From JAOACQ01 sp049968515 (GTDB lineage: Bacteria; Spirochaetota; Brevinematia; Brevinematales; JAOACQ01): DNA of 51,192 nt. The notes under the pieces are model-generated. The model was not told the origin of the DNA and ran no database searches. It was given only the letters and a program-made list of their open reading frames with translations. The translations under genes and the position numbers were made by a program. The stretch spans positions 1 through 51,192 of the forward strand of contig JBMFQR010000014.1 of the NCBI GenBank assembly GCA_049968515.1. Direction: 5' to 3'. Positions 33,281 through 41,772 of the stretch are shown piece after piece. Each line of letters begins with the position of its first letter. Positions within the stretch are counted from its first letter, which is position 1.

Positions 33281-33694
33281 ATGTTTGAATTTTTTGACCA
33301 TCCATCAGACATAGGAGTAAGGGGCATAGGAAAGTCTTATGGGGAGGCTTTTTCGGAGGCTGCAAAGGGCATGATGTCAATAATGGCAGATTTGACCTCC
33401 TTTCAGAATGAATTTGAAATCTCCTTTGAGGTTAAGGGACTGGATAAGGAGTTTCTCTTTTTGAATTTTCTTAACAGAATATTATTCGAGCATTCATTTC
33501 ACAAAGCTATTTGGATTGAGATAAAAGTGGAGGATTTTAGCGAAGGGCATTTAGTAGTTTATTTGAAAGGGGAAAAGCTTAAAACCACCCATCGAAATGG
33601 GTTGAAAACAGAAGTCAAGGCAGCAACTCCCTGTGGGTTAAAGGTCTATCAGGAAGGTGAAAACTTTATTGCCCAGTGTGTTCTTGATATTTAA
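33281..33694 (+). CDS. Archease-family protein
   Basis: A 137-residue archease (MTH1598/TM1083 family). Archease speeds guanylylation of the RNA ligase RtcB and lets it turn over in RNA repair or tRNA splicing. The N-terminal FDHPSDIGVRGIGKSYGEAF, with its conserved acidic DHxxDIG, and the C-terminal VKAATPCGLKVY and terminal CVLDI (Asp near the end coordinates metal) fit the family. I start at ATG 33281 after CAGGGG; an in-frame ATG at 33254 would add nine residues with no family match. RtcB is not in the window. It is the last gene of the plus-strand operon and ends 2 bp from a convergent gene. Confidence 0.85.
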   Translation: MFEFFDHPSDIGVRGIGKSYGEAFSEAAKGMMSIMADLTSFQNEFEISFEVKGLDKEFLFLNFLNRILFEHSFHKAIWIEIKVEDFSEGHLVVYLKGEKLKTTHRNGLKTEVKAATPCGLKVYQEGENFIAQCVLDI

Positions 33695-33696
33695 GC

Positions 33697-34470
33697 CTAC
33701 TCCTTTACAAAATAGAAGGATTTTGTTATTTCTTCAGAATTTTCATCTAAGGTTTTTGCTTTAATATAAACCCAGTGAGTGCCGGTAGAAAGGAATTTTT
33801 CTTTGTTTTTTGACATATCATACTTAATTACCACCTCTCCATTTTTGAGAAAATTTTCCCTCATTATGGTATCTACAAGAATGTTTCTGTTGAAAATTAA
33901 AACGTCAACGAAGGATGGTTTGCCGAGTTTAAATTTGATAAGCAGTGTTTCTTCTTTATAAAAAAGTAGAGCCGGCTGGATAATCAACTCCTTGGAATTT
34001 AATAGTTCGGAGGTTTTACCCTTTAAGCCAAATGAGAGCAATTCAACATTTGTATCAAAAAACTCAAGGGAAAAATACAAACTTTTTCTGAATGTATCTT
34101 TGAGATTTATTACTCCTGAGCTAAAAATAACTCTTTCGCCAATAATCTCATCTGTATTGTAGTCAAGTATTCTTACTCTTACCCCCTTCTCATTTCTATC
34201 GGGAAGTTGAGAGCCACCTGTCTTGAGATTTACAAATGCTCTATCAACAACCAAGCCTTCCTTTACTTCAAAAGGCTTTGTGTAAAACCATCCATAAGAA
34301 GCCGTTGGCTTGATAACCCCATTTGTGAGAATTATATTTTCGTAGTCGGAAAGAAAATCTAAGTTTGATATTTTATAAATTGAGAATTTTAATATGTTAT
34401 TTCTTGTCCATTCTGTTGAAAATGCGAGACAGTTCAATAATAAAAGGCTAAACAATATAAAAGTTTTCAT
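33697..34470 (-). CDS. Exported hypothetical protein with a FlgD-like Ig fold
   Basis: A 257-residue protein of unknown function. Residues 1-17 (MKTFILFSLLLLNCLAFS) are a signal peptide; the Cys lies within the core rather than in a good lipobox. The body is beta-rich. The C-terminal 70 residues (SFVDVLIFNRNILVDTIM, then LSTGTHWVYIKA) resemble the FlgD/FlgD-Ig type beta-sandwich, in which a GTY/GTH-x-Y turn is typical. The gene overlaps the upstream membrane-protein gene by ATGA and ends beside archease. Its place in an operon with the sensor-like protein and FtsB-like protein suggests an envelope role, but nothing more specific can be supported. Confidence 0.55.
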   Translation of the reverse strand: MKTFILFSLLLLNCLAFSTEWTRNNILKFSIYKISNLDFLSDYENIILTNGVIKPTASYGWFYTKPFEVKEGLVVDRAFVNLKTGGSQLPDRNEKGVRVRILDYNTDEIIGERVIFSSGVINLKDTFRKSLYFSLEFFDTNVELLSFGLKGKTSELLNSKELIIQPALLFYKEETLLIKFKLGKPSFVDVLIFNRNILVDTIMRENFLKNGEVVIKYDMSKNKEKFLSTGTHWVYIKAKTLDENSEEITKSFYFVKE

Positions 34471-35483
34471 TTTTTGCCCTCTGTTTTCTCAATGTACTTT
34501 CCCACCCAGTCCAGACTTTTTTCATACTCTAAGTCTGATTTATCTGAAAGATTTGAGGCTTTCTTAAGCCTTTTCATTTGAAGCCTCTGTTTATGAGTTA
34601 CATTTATTTTACTAATTTTACCCTCTAAAAACCTATCAAGTTCATAAAGGCTCAAAATAACTATGAGAAAGAGCAGCACCTTTAGCAATAAAATAAGAAT
34701 GCTACCAAAATCTCTTACGGGATATAACATTACAAGACTACCATAATACGAACCTTTATCGAGTAAGGGGAAAACAGCAATGTTGTACATTCCCTTATAA
34801 ACCTTCTGGGATTCAAGAAGATTTAATCCTTTCAGCCAGCTTTCAGGAAACCTGTCATTCTTTATGACCTTGCTTCCCACTACATAGGAAGCAGGAAAAG
34901 AAGATGTTTTAAGGAAGGTTTTTAATTCTTCGGAATCAAGGATAGCAGCTATCTGTAAGTCAACATCAAAGGATTTATCAGAGTAATTTTGCAAAAGTAT
35001 CACATCATTATTTATGTTTGTTATTTCAATCTCTTCATTAAAATTTAACCATGAAAGCTGGTAAGCGACATCAGATTTTTTGTATATCAGATTATTTTTT
35101 CTGTCTATGATGATTACATCCTTGAATTCGGGGAATTTTGAAAAAAATTCATTGAGTTTTTCAGGATTTTTTGAAACAAAATAAACAAAAATAGACTCCA
35201 GAAATTCATTGTTTTTTTTCAAAGAGGCAAATTTTGATACCCTTTCAGAAATGAGGTTGTCAAATTCATTCTTATATTTTTCAATCTTTAAAATTATATT
35301 CTCTTTATAATCATCCTTTAAGAACCATTTTTCAATATTACTTAAAATTGATGAGGTAAGACGCAGATAAGGATTTAAGTCCTTCTCTTCATAATTAAAT
35401 GTGTTGACCACCATTCCACCAACTATTATTAAAAGCACAATTGAGATGAGAGAATATTTTATTATTCTATAAGTTATTTTCAT
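34467..35483 (-). CDS. Two-helix membrane protein with a large periplasmic domain
   Basis: A 338-residue protein of unknown function. Two membrane helices (about residues 8-28, IIKYSLISIVLLIIVGGMVV, and about 262-284, ILILLLKVLLFLIVILSLY) bracket about 230 residues that would lie in the periplasm. That part has alternating helix and strand patterns similar to Cache/PAS-like sensor domains (VIIDRKNNLIYKKSDVAYQL and YNIAVFPLLDKGSYYGSLVM). The cytoplasmic tail is short, basic and helical, with no kinase, HAMP or methyl-accepting motif. I start at ATG 35483, which overlaps the shikimate kinase stop by ATGA; a longer frame (to 35531) would run into that gene. It could transmit a ligand signal to the neighbouring exported protein, but that is speculation. 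Confidence 0.6.
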   Translation of the reverse strand: MKITYRIIKYSLISIVLLIIVGGMVVNTFNYEEKDLNPYLRLTSSILSNIEKWFLKDDYKENIILKIEKYKNEFDNLISERVSKFASLKKNNEFLESIFVYFVSKNPEKLNEFFSKFPEFKDVIIIDRKNNLIYKKSDVAYQLSWLNFNEEIEITNINNDVILLQNYSDKSFDVDLQIAAILDSEELKTFLKTSSFPASYVVGSKVIKNDRFPESWLKGLNLLESQKVYKGMYNIAVFPLLDKGSYYGSLVMLYPVRDFGSILILLLKVLLFLIVILSLYELDRFLEGKISKINVTHKQRLQMKRLKKASNLSDKSDLEYEKSLDWVGKYIEKTEGKK

Positions 35484-35998
35484 ATCACCATCCCTTTTTT
35501 CTTTAAGAATTCTGTTATTTTTTCTATGCATTCTTTTATGTTATATAAAGATGTATCCAATGTAATGTCTGCCAGTTCTTCATAAAGCGGCTCTCTTGTC
35601 GCAAGCAAGCTTTTTATCTCTTCCTGAAGAGGCTTTGGTGTAAGAGGAGGACGATTTTTATCATCCTTTATCCTTTCATAGATTGTTTTTTCATCGGCAG
35701 TAAGATAAATTACTATCCCTGTTGATCTTATAATCTTTCGGTTTTCTGGAAGAAGTACAACCCCGCCTCCAGTGGATACAATAAGATTTGTTCTTTCTGC
35801 CAGTTCGCATAAGACCCTGTGTTCAACCTCTCTGAAATACTTCTCACCGCTGGTGAAAAAAATCTCTTCTATACTCCTTTTTTCCTTTTTCTCTATCATT
35901 CTATCCATATCAACAAAATCCATGCCGAGCTTTTTTGAAAGTCTTTTGCCGAGTGTTGTCTTTCCAGTGCCCCTGTATCCTGTAAGATAAATATTCAT
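35480..35998 (-). CDS. aroK: Shikimate kinase
   Basis: Shikimate kinase phosphorylates shikimate at the 3-hydroxyl in the chorismate pathway, which also feeds the pabB/pabC genes in this window. The P-loop GYRGTGKTT lies at residues 7-15. The shikimate-binding Asp and Arg appear in FVDMDRMIEK and GEKYFREVE, followed by the GGG loop (STGGGVVLLPENR), and the lid contains the DDKNRPPL segment. Length is 172 aa. I start at ATG 35998 after AAGGGGAG; it overlaps the upstream stop in a TAATG junction. An upstream in-frame ATG (36019) lies inside the preceding gene. Other chorismate-pathway genes are not adjacent, so this is an isolated member placed among envelope genes. Confidence 0.93.
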   Translation of the reverse strand: MNIYLTGYRGTGKTTLGKRLSKKLGMDFVDMDRMIEKKEKRSIEEIFFTSGEKYFREVEHRVLCELAERTNLIVSTGGGVVLLPENRKIIRSTGIVIYLTADEKTIYERIKDDKNRPPLTPKPLQEEIKSLLATREPLYEELADITLDTSLYNIKECIEKITEFLKKKGMVI

Positions 35999-36417
35999 TA
36001 GCTCCCCTTCTTTGTACACTGAATGTAAATTACAATGTTGCCTGAAATTATCATAATTATGGCAAGAGTCACAGAAAAATAAAGTCTATACAAAATCTCT
36101 TTATGCCTGTTCTCAAATCTATCTTCTTCGAGGGTCTTCTGGGGATTTTTGTTGATAAATTTGAATATTATTGTATCATCCTTCTTTTTACCCTGTTCAA
36201 GCAGTATATGGTTTTCATCATTTTGCAAAGATTTCAAAAGCAGAATGCGGTTTTTTAATTCCTCAACCTCAATCTGTAATTCAAGACGCTTTTCTTTTAA
36301 CCTTGCAATCTCTTCAGTTTTCTTTATATTTTCAATAATACCGCCCTTACCAATGAGAAAGAGGATTAAAACATAAGCACCAAGAATATTGAAGAGAAAG
36401 AACCAGAAATAACGCAT
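35998..36417 (-). CDS. FtsB/DivIC-like coiled-coil membrane protein
   Basis: A 139-residue protein. The N-terminal membrane helix (about residues 4-22, FWFFLFNILGAYVLILFLIG) is followed by GKGGIIENIKKTEEIARLKE and a leucine-zipper-like coiled coil, the layout of FtsB/DivIC septum-formation initiators. Unlike classical FtsB it has a second hydrophobic helix near the C-terminus (LYFSVTLAIIMIISGNIVIYI), so both ends would face the same side. This could be a lineage-specific form or a different small envelope protein. AGAGGC lies just upstream of the ATG. It heads the run FtsB-like, aroK, sensor-like protein and exported protein. The divisome role is inferred from architecture only. Confidence 0.5.
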   Translation of the reverse strand: MRYFWFFLFNILGAYVLILFLIGKGGIIENIKKTEEIARLKEKRLELQIEVEELKNRILLLKSLQNDENHILLEQGKKKDDTIIFKFINKNPQKTLEEDRFENRHKEILYRLYFSVTLAIIMIISGNIVIYIQCTKKGS

Positions 36418-36550
36418 TTTGCCTCTTTGTAGATTGTTTGACTGATTTAATTATCGACCTTTGATTAATAATATTTAGATTGCGAGTGTGCGAGGTTACT
36501 TGTGGCGACCTTACACGTTCTTTATCTACCTAAAGGTTTAAAACTCAGCT

Positions 36551-37606
36551 TTATGGAACTTTGATAATCATCCCATAGAAAATAATAAATGCCGCCAGAA
36601 ATACAAAGCCGGTAACAAGAAATGGAAAGTAATTTTCCCTATACATAACCCTTCTTTTTATTTCTATCTTTGATTTTTCAAGTTTATCTATCTCATCATA
36701 AATCTTTTTTAAGGTTTCAGGTTCGTATGCCCTGAAGAACTTTCCGCCGGTAATCTCAGCAATCTGTCTCAATATATTCTCATCAAGACCCTCTCCGGGC
36801 CTTAAAATATACTCTGTACAACTTAAGTTTGCAGGTTGCAGAAAGCCCTCTTTATTTCCAAGGCCTATTGTATATATCTTTATCCCGTAGTTTGTCGCAA
36901 TAGTTGCCGCTGTTAGGGGTTCGATAAGCCCGGTATTATTGTTGCCATCTGTTAGAAGAATTATAATCTTGCTTTTTGCCTTTGAGTTTTTAATTCTATT
37001 GATGCTTGTGGCAATTCCCATACCTATGGCTGTGCCATCATTTGCCGGATCAAATTCTATGCTCGAGACCAGATTCTTAAGCATCTTCTTATCGAGTGTG
37101 AGGGGAGATTTTGTGTAGCTATAGCCTGCAAATACTACCAGCCCTATTCTGTTAAACTCTTGCTTATCAATATAGTCTATGAGTACTCTCTTTGCTGAAT
37201 TTAGTCTATTGCCGGGAAAAAGGGTTTTCTTGAAATCATAGTAGATTCTTTGATCCAGAATATCCCTGTATGGAAGATGTGTGGGGAAGCCATCATAATT
37301 TAGCATACTGCCGGAAACATCAAGACAGAGAACTATATCAATGCCGAGCATTTCATCTGATTTGATGGCACTTCCACCGAGAGGTCTTGCGAGTGCAATG
37401 ATGAAAAAAATGAGTGCAGAATTTATAAGCAAATCTGAAATTATATTGTAGTATGCTGAAATAAGTTCCTTTCTGCTTATAAGATAAAGGGAAGAAAAGT
37501 TTATAGAGGGTGATAGTACTGGCAGCTTTTTAAACAGATATTTTATTAAAAGATAGCCCACTGGAAACACAAGTAAAACTAAGAAGAAAGGACTTTCAAA
37601 CCTCAT
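36551..37606 (-). CDS. BatA-type VWA domain membrane protein
   Basis: A 351-residue von Willebrand factor A protein of the Bat (aerotolerance) group. Two N-terminal helices (about 7-25 and 57-76) and a C-terminal helix (about 325-347, FPFLVTGFVFLAAFIIFYG) hold a VWA domain whose MIDAS metal site is intact: DVSGS (Asp96, Ser98, Ser100), a conserved Thr region, and LLTDGNNNTG. Bat proteins work with MoxR ATPases and DUF58 proteins in stress resistance or envelope assembly, with the mechanism unresolved. It overlaps the upstream BatD-like gene by 11 bp. The DUF58 and BatA-N genes are 30 kb away at 6206-8556, so the usual cluster appears split. No MoxR gene is in the window. Confidence 0.88.
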   Translation of the reverse strand: MRFESPFFLVLLVFPVGYLLIKYLFKKLPVLSPSINFSSLYLISRKELISAYYNIISDLLINSALIFFIIALARPLGGSAIKSDEMLGIDIVLCLDVSGSMLNYDGFPTHLPYRDILDQRIYYDFKKTLFPGNRLNSAKRVLIDYIDKQEFNRIGLVVFAGYSYTKSPLTLDKKMLKNLVSSIEFDPANDGTAIGMGIATSINRIKNSKAKSKIIILLTDGNNNTGLIEPLTAATIATNYGIKIYTIGLGNKEGFLQPANLSCTEYILRPGEGLDENILRQIAEITGGKFFRAYEPETLKKIYDEIDKLEKSKIEIKRRVMYRENYFPFLVTGFVFLAAFIIFYGMIIKVP

Positions 37607-38435
37607 TTTTCACCTCTGAAGTGAGTTTTTCTTCTTCCTTTTTAGTTAAAAGCTGTACCAGATTCTCACATTCTAAAATGCAATTTTCTTTTTCCTCCAA
37701 TGTGGGAATGTGCTTTGCAAATTTTACTCTGTCACAATGCTTTAGTATATAGCCAGTTATTTCAACTATTTCTTCATTGGTAGCATTCTTCAAGAAATTG
37801 AGTATTTCGCTCGATGCCATCTCAAGTGCGTTAAATTTTAAGAGTTTCTCGAGCAGGGTTCTAACTCCCTCCGAAATTTTAACGAATATCTCTTTGTAGT
37901 TCTGCTTTGTTAACTCCATTGCCTTTATCTTTGCAATTCTTGCGATGAACTCATCAATCGGATTAACCTCAGTCCTCTCTTCTATTTTCTTTTTTCTGTT
38001 TTTAAAAAATTTTATTGAGAGAAAAACTGAAGCTGCAACAAGTGCCAGAATAATGGGCAATATTATCCATGACGGATCAAAAAAGCTGTATATCTCCTCG
38101 ATGGGTTGTTTGTTTGTTACATTTATTGAAACAGGGGTTGTTTTTATAATGGTTTGGGGAATAATAAACACATTTGTGGCATTTCCATCAATAGCCTTTA
38201 TCTGGAAGGGTGGAATTTTGAATTCTGACTTTTCAAAGCTTCTAATCCTGAAATTTATAGTGTTAGTATCGAAAGAGTCAATCTTAAGTATTACCGAGTT
38301 TCTGACGAAATCATTGTTTAAAAGGGAAACGTCAAGTATTTTAAGATTGTCAAAATGATAGGTTACAATTCCCTCTTTTAAGAAACCCACTTTATTTGTG
38401 TCATAAATCAGAGTGAAATTAGTAACTTCAACCAT
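37596..38435 (-). CDS. BatD-like / DUF4381-like membrane protein
   Basis: A 279-residue single-pass protein upstream of and overlapping the VWA gene. Residues 1-115 are a beta-rich domain (VGFLKEGIVTYHFDNLKILD and FRIRSFEKSEFKIPPFQIKA), like those of BatD-type oxygen-tolerance proteins that precede the membrane helix. The helix is about residues 119-141 (WIILPIILALVAASVFLSIK) followed by KNRKKK. The cytoplasmic C-terminus is helical, like DUF4381-type tails. The start ATG has AAGGTG upstream. No N-terminal signal peptide is seen, which is odd because the beta domain should be outside by the positive-inside rule. Either the start lies elsewhere or the topology is unusual. Confidence 0.6.
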   Translation of the reverse strand: MVEVTNFTLIYDTNKVGFLKEGIVTYHFDNLKILDVSLLNNDFVRNSVILKIDSFDTNTINFRIRSFEKSEFKIPPFQIKAIDGNATNVFIIPQTIIKTTPVSINVTNKQPIEEIYSFFDPSWIILPIILALVAASVFLSIKFFKNRKKKIEERTEVNPIDEFIARIAKIKAMELTKQNYKEIFVKISEGVRTLLEKLLKFNALEMASSEILNFLKNATNEEIVEITGYILKHCDRVKFAKHIPTLEEKENCILECENLVQLLTKKEEEKLTSEVKNEV

Positions 38436-38486
38436 AGCTTCACCTTGAATTTTTCAATATTGTATTGCCAGAGGCAAATCCTGAAA

Positions 38487-40655
38487 CTACTTAAACTCAT
38501 AGCTGATTCTTTTATGATAATAAGAATACAGAAATTTTAAAAACTCCTGTTTTATGAGAGTTATCTCATTTAATGTGATATTGCATTCCTCAAGCTGTCC
38601 CTGTTTTATTCTTTTTTCAACTATATCATCTATAACATCTTTTATGATGGATACATTTATTTTTTCAGCACTCTGTGAGTATGTTCTTAGCGTTGCCTCA
38701 ATACTATCTGCAAGCATTAGAATGGCTACTGCCTTTGATTTTGGCTTTGGCCCCTGATACTCAAAGTCCGAAATGTTTAAGTTTTCTTCGCCGTAAATAC
38801 CAGCAGCTTGATGGTAGAAGTAGGAAATTGTTGTTGTCCCGTGATGTTCCCTGATAAAATCGATAACCTCTTCTGGAATTCTATATTTTCTCGCAACATC
38901 AATGCCAAGTTTAACATGAGATTTAATTACGGAAACAGACATAGAAATTTTCATCTCATTATGCTTGTTCTCACCACTCTGGTTTTCAATAAAATATTCT
39001 GGATTAAACATCTTCCCGATATCATGGTAATATGCTCCAACCTTAACAAGCAATGGGTCAACACCAATTGCTTCTGCTGCCTGTTCACACATATCACCTA
39101 ACATTATGGAATGATTGTAACTACCTTTTGCCTCATTTCTGAATTTTTTTAGCAACTCACTTGTGGAGACATTTGAAAGTTCGAGAAGTTTAAAATGGGT
39201 TGGAATTTTAAAAATATCCTCAATGAATGGTAGAAATCCGAGAGAGAAGATAGCACATAGCATTCCATTTCCTGCGGCGAACAAGATGTTTATCATTATA
39301 TTTGAGGTGGAAAGATTTTTTTCTAACAATGCAAAATATAAAAACACAAAAGCAAATTCTATAAGGGTTAAAAGCAATCCGAGGGTGAAAAAATCTCCTC
39401 TCTTTTTAAGCAGCTTTGAGGTATATATTACTGAAAATGATAATATTAAAAGATTGAAATATGTTAAAAGGTCAAAAAAGGGATAAAAGAAGGAGAAAAA
39501 TGTGTATGAAATTAAGAGATTTACTGATAGCCCCGTAGTGGGTAGGATTATAGGTAGAAGAGATGTAATCACACCAAATGGAATGAGCAAAAATAGCTGG
39601 ATGTTGTTGTACTCTCTGTAGAAAAGTGAAGAAACATAGAAAAGCATATTTGCCACTATAAATCCAGAGCTTGCAATTATTATGTTTCTTAATTTTTGAA
39701 AGACAGATTTTTCAAGTGAGAAAAACCTGTAGAGTATAAACACAAAAAGTGATAATGACACAATAAAATAGAAAATAATCTTATTTAAAAAATTTTTTCT
39801 TTTATAATTAAGGTATGCTGAAATTCTGCTAAATTTTTCTGTATTTATTTTCTCCCCCTTTTTTACAATAATCTTTCCTTTTACAATATAGTTCTCTGGC
39901 ATCGAGATTTCTCTTAAATACTCATTCAACCTGTTCTCTCTTATAGCTTCATCAAGCATACCAGTAGGGAGAATAAGGTTTTGAAGGATTTCAGAATAAA
40001 ATTCACTCTCAATCTGACTTATATAAGGGAAAATTTTTTTTACAAATTCAAGAATAATTTGCTTTTCTACCGGATAGAATAAAACGGAATTTATGTTTAT
40101 TTTTTCAGTTCCACTGCTTTTAATCAGAGTTAAATTTGTCCTTTCATTAACAAGCTTATCTACAATCAGATATTTTTCTGTAAAAGCCAGATAAATATAG
40201 ATTACTCTATTTGTAAGCTTGTGAAAAACCTTCCTTCTTTCAAGAAAGTATTTAAACACATCATGCGAAAAGAGAAAGTTTCTGTTCTTCAGTTCTTTGT
40301 AGAAATCTTCATCGTTCTTACTTTGAGAAAGGGAATCAAGAAAGTTCAGATTTGATTGAAATATTGATAGATGGTTTTCCATATATCTATAAAAATATGG
40401 GAGTTCTGCCTCAAAGTCTTTAATTTTTTTTGATGTCTCAATAGTGTCAATATAAGGAATGTTTTCATCTGCAATCAAGCTTCTTTTCGCAACATCCTCA
40501 AGTGTAAAATGGGACATTGAAGGTGGGAAGTTTGCAATAAGAATGAATATAAAGGAAATTATGTATACTGAAATAAAAAAAAGAAATATATGCCTTTTCT
40601 GAAAAAGCCATTTTAAAAATGGGAGATCTTCTAAGGGGATTCCTTTTTCTTTCAT
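38487..40655 (-). CDS. pgpH: 7TM-HD phosphohydrolase, PgpH-type c-di-AMP phosphodiesterase
   Basis: This 722-residue membrane protein has the PgpH layout: an N-terminal helix, a large extracytoplasmic 7TMR-HDED domain (about residues 45-280), seven membrane helices (about 290-470) and a cytoplasmic HD domain. The HD motif HDIGK lies in GAYYHDIGKMFNPEYFIENQ, with further metal ligands in KSHVKLGIDVAR and REHHGTTTISYFYHQA. In characterised members this domain hydrolyses c-di-AMP to pApA. The start is ATG 40655, which shares one base with the phoH stop (TGATG); the TTG just before is less likely. It is directly downstream of phoH, a widely conserved arrangement (phoH, pgpH, often ybeY). No diadenylate cyclase is in the window. 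The substrate assignment rests on the family. Confidence 0.88.
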   Translation of the reverse strand: MKEKGIPLEDLPFLKWLFQKRHIFLFFISVYIISFIFILIANFPPSMSHFTLEDVAKRSLIADENIPYIDTIETSKKIKDFEAELPYFYRYMENHLSIFQSNLNFLDSLSQSKNDEDFYKELKNRNFLFSHDVFKYFLERRKVFHKLTNRVIYIYLAFTEKYLIVDKLVNERTNLTLIKSSGTEKININSVLFYPVEKQIILEFVKKIFPYISQIESEFYSEILQNLILPTGMLDEAIRENRLNEYLREISMPENYIVKGKIIVKKGEKINTEKFSRISAYLNYKRKNFLNKIIFYFIVSLSLFVFILYRFFSLEKSVFQKLRNIIIASSGFIVANMLFYVSSLFYREYNNIQLFLLIPFGVITSLLPIILPTTGLSVNLLISYTFFSFFYPFFDLLTYFNLLILSFSVIYTSKLLKKRGDFFTLGLLLTLIEFAFVFLYFALLEKNLSTSNIMINILFAAGNGMLCAIFSLGFLPFIEDIFKIPTHFKLLELSNVSTSELLKKFRNEAKGSYNHSIMLGDMCEQAAEAIGVDPLLVKVGAYYHDIGKMFNPEYFIENQSGENKHNEMKISMSVSVIKSHVKLGIDVARKYRIPEEVIDFIREHHGTTTISYFYHQAAGIYGEENLNISDFEYQGPKPKSKAVAILMLADSIEATLRTYSQSAEKINVSIIKDVIDDIVEKRIKQGQLEECNITLNEITLIKQEFLKFLYSYYHKRISYEFK

Positions 40656-41605
40656 CAAATTTCCATCCTCTTTTTATAAATATCAAGTATTTTCTTCACA
40701 ATACCATGTCTTATGACGTCTTCTTCCCCGAAATGGTGAAACTCTATCCCATCAACATCCTTAAATAATTCCACTGCCTGTTTTAATCCCGATTCCTTAC
40801 TGGAAGGCAGGTCAATTTGGGTTATATCACCTGTAACAACCATCTTGCTGTTTTCCCCCAGTCTTGTCAGAAACATTTTCATCTGCATTGTTGTTGTGTT
40901 CTGAGCTTCATCGAGTATAACAAATGAGTTGGATAAGGTTCTCCCTCTCATATAAGCCAGAGGTGCAATCTCAATAGTCTGGGATTCAATGTAATGCCTC
41001 ACCTCATCTGCTTCAAGCATATCCTTTATAGCATCAAAAAGTGGCCTTAAGTATGGGTCAATCTTTTCCTCAAGTGTGCCGGGTAGAAAGCCAAGACTTT
41101 CTCCCGCCTCCACAACAGGTCTTGTAAGTATGAGCCTATTAATCTGATTTTTGAAGAGAAGGTGCAATCCTACTCCAACTGCAAGGTAAGTCTTGCCGGT
41201 TCCCGCAGGACCTATTGCAAAGGTTAAATCCGAGAGGAGAATCTTTTTTATATACTCAAGCTGATGTAAATTTCTCGGCTTTAATTTTCTACCACGTCTT
41301 GAAGTGGTCAATCCATCAGATATTATTGCATCTGTCTCATAACTGTCGGTTTTTTCTGACTGCTCAAAGAGCAGTTTTATTTCCTGATGTGTAACATGCT
41401 TTTTGTTCTTTGAGAGTTTGATGATATTGTCAAGTATGTGAAATGCCTTTGTGATATTCTCTTCTTTTCCCTCAAAGTCTATTGTATTCTCTTTTGGATA
41501 AATTTTAACCTCAAGCAGCCTTTCAATAAGCCTTAAGTTTGAATCATGTACCCCGAATACATTTACGTGATCAAAATCAGAGGGGTAATCTTTTTTAAGT
41601 CTCAT
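40655..41605 (-). CDS. phoH: PhoH family ATPase
   Basis: PhoH-like proteins are cytoplasmic P-loop ATPases with helicase-like cores, linked to RNA metabolism and ribosome or phosphate-stress functions. The Walker A motif GPAGTGKT lies at residues 132-139 and Walker B in FVILDEAQNT. The LILTRPVVEAGESLGFLPG stretch is a family signature. The N-terminal 65 residues form a KH-like domain typical of the long PhoH form. Length (316 aa) is normal. The start ATG 41605 lacks a strong ribosome site (CAGGGG lies about 14 bp upstream), and translation may be affected by the inverted repeat at 41638-41662 in its leader. It is the first gene of a two-gene operon with pgpH. Confidence 0.92.
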   Translation of the reverse strand: MRLKKDYPSDFDHVNVFGVHDSNLRLIERLLEVKIYPKENTIDFEGKEENITKAFHILDNIIKLSKNKKHVTHQEIKLLFEQSEKTDSYETDAIISDGLTTSRRGRKLKPRNLHQLEYIKKILLSDLTFAIGPAGTGKTYLAVGVGLHLLFKNQINRLILTRPVVEAGESLGFLPGTLEEKIDPYLRPLFDAIKDMLEADEVRHYIESQTIEIAPLAYMRGRTLSNSFVILDEAQNTTTMQMKMFLTRLGENSKMVVTGDITQIDLPSSKESGLKQAVELFKDVDGIEFHHFGEEDVIRHGIVKKILDIYKKRMEI

Positions 41606-41637
41606 CAAACAAATATGCCCCTGAAATACTTAATAAC

Positions 41638-41662
41638 AATGTGCAATCGCAGAATGCACATT
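41638..41662. promoter_or_regulatory. 8-bp inverted repeat in the phoH leader
   Basis: AATGTGCA (41638-41645) and its exact reverse complement TGCACATT (41655-41662) are separated by 9 bp. The centre lies about 20 bp downstream of the expected transcription start of the phoH promoter. It could be a repressor site over the initial transcribed region or an RNA hairpin upstream of the start codon. Both readings are inference. Confidence 0.55.
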
Positions 41663-41673
41663 ATTTAATATCT

Positions 41674-41702
41674 AATATAAAACATTCGGTAGCTTATGTC
41701 AA
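41674..41702 (-). promoter_or_regulatory. Strong predicted promoter for phoH-pgpH
   Basis: On the minus strand TTGACA (41697-41702, perfect) and TATATT (41674-41679, 5 of 6) have a 17-bp spacer. Transcription would start near 41667, leaving a leader of about 60 nt that contains the inverted repeat described at 41638-41662. Confidence 0.7.
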
Positions 41703-41741
41703 GTAGAAAAGGATTTTATCGGGTGCAGTTCAGAAAGTAGG

Positions 41742-41759
41742 GATGGCAATACTGCCATC
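41742..41759. repeat. 7-bp hairpin with tetraloop
   Basis: GATGGCA (41742-41748), loop ATAC and TGCCATC (41753-41759) form a perfect stem-loop just upstream of the phoH promoter and beside the inverted-repeat element at 41773-41894. No T-run follows on either strand, so it does not look like a terminator. Confidence 0.5.
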
Positions 41760-41772
41760 ATCGTATGTTGGT

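Noticed and set aside
36483..36518. Hairpin between the VWA gene and the FtsB-like gene as a terminator
   Set aside because: The stem is interrupted (GTGT and AGGT pairs only) and is not followed by a T-run on the relevant strand.
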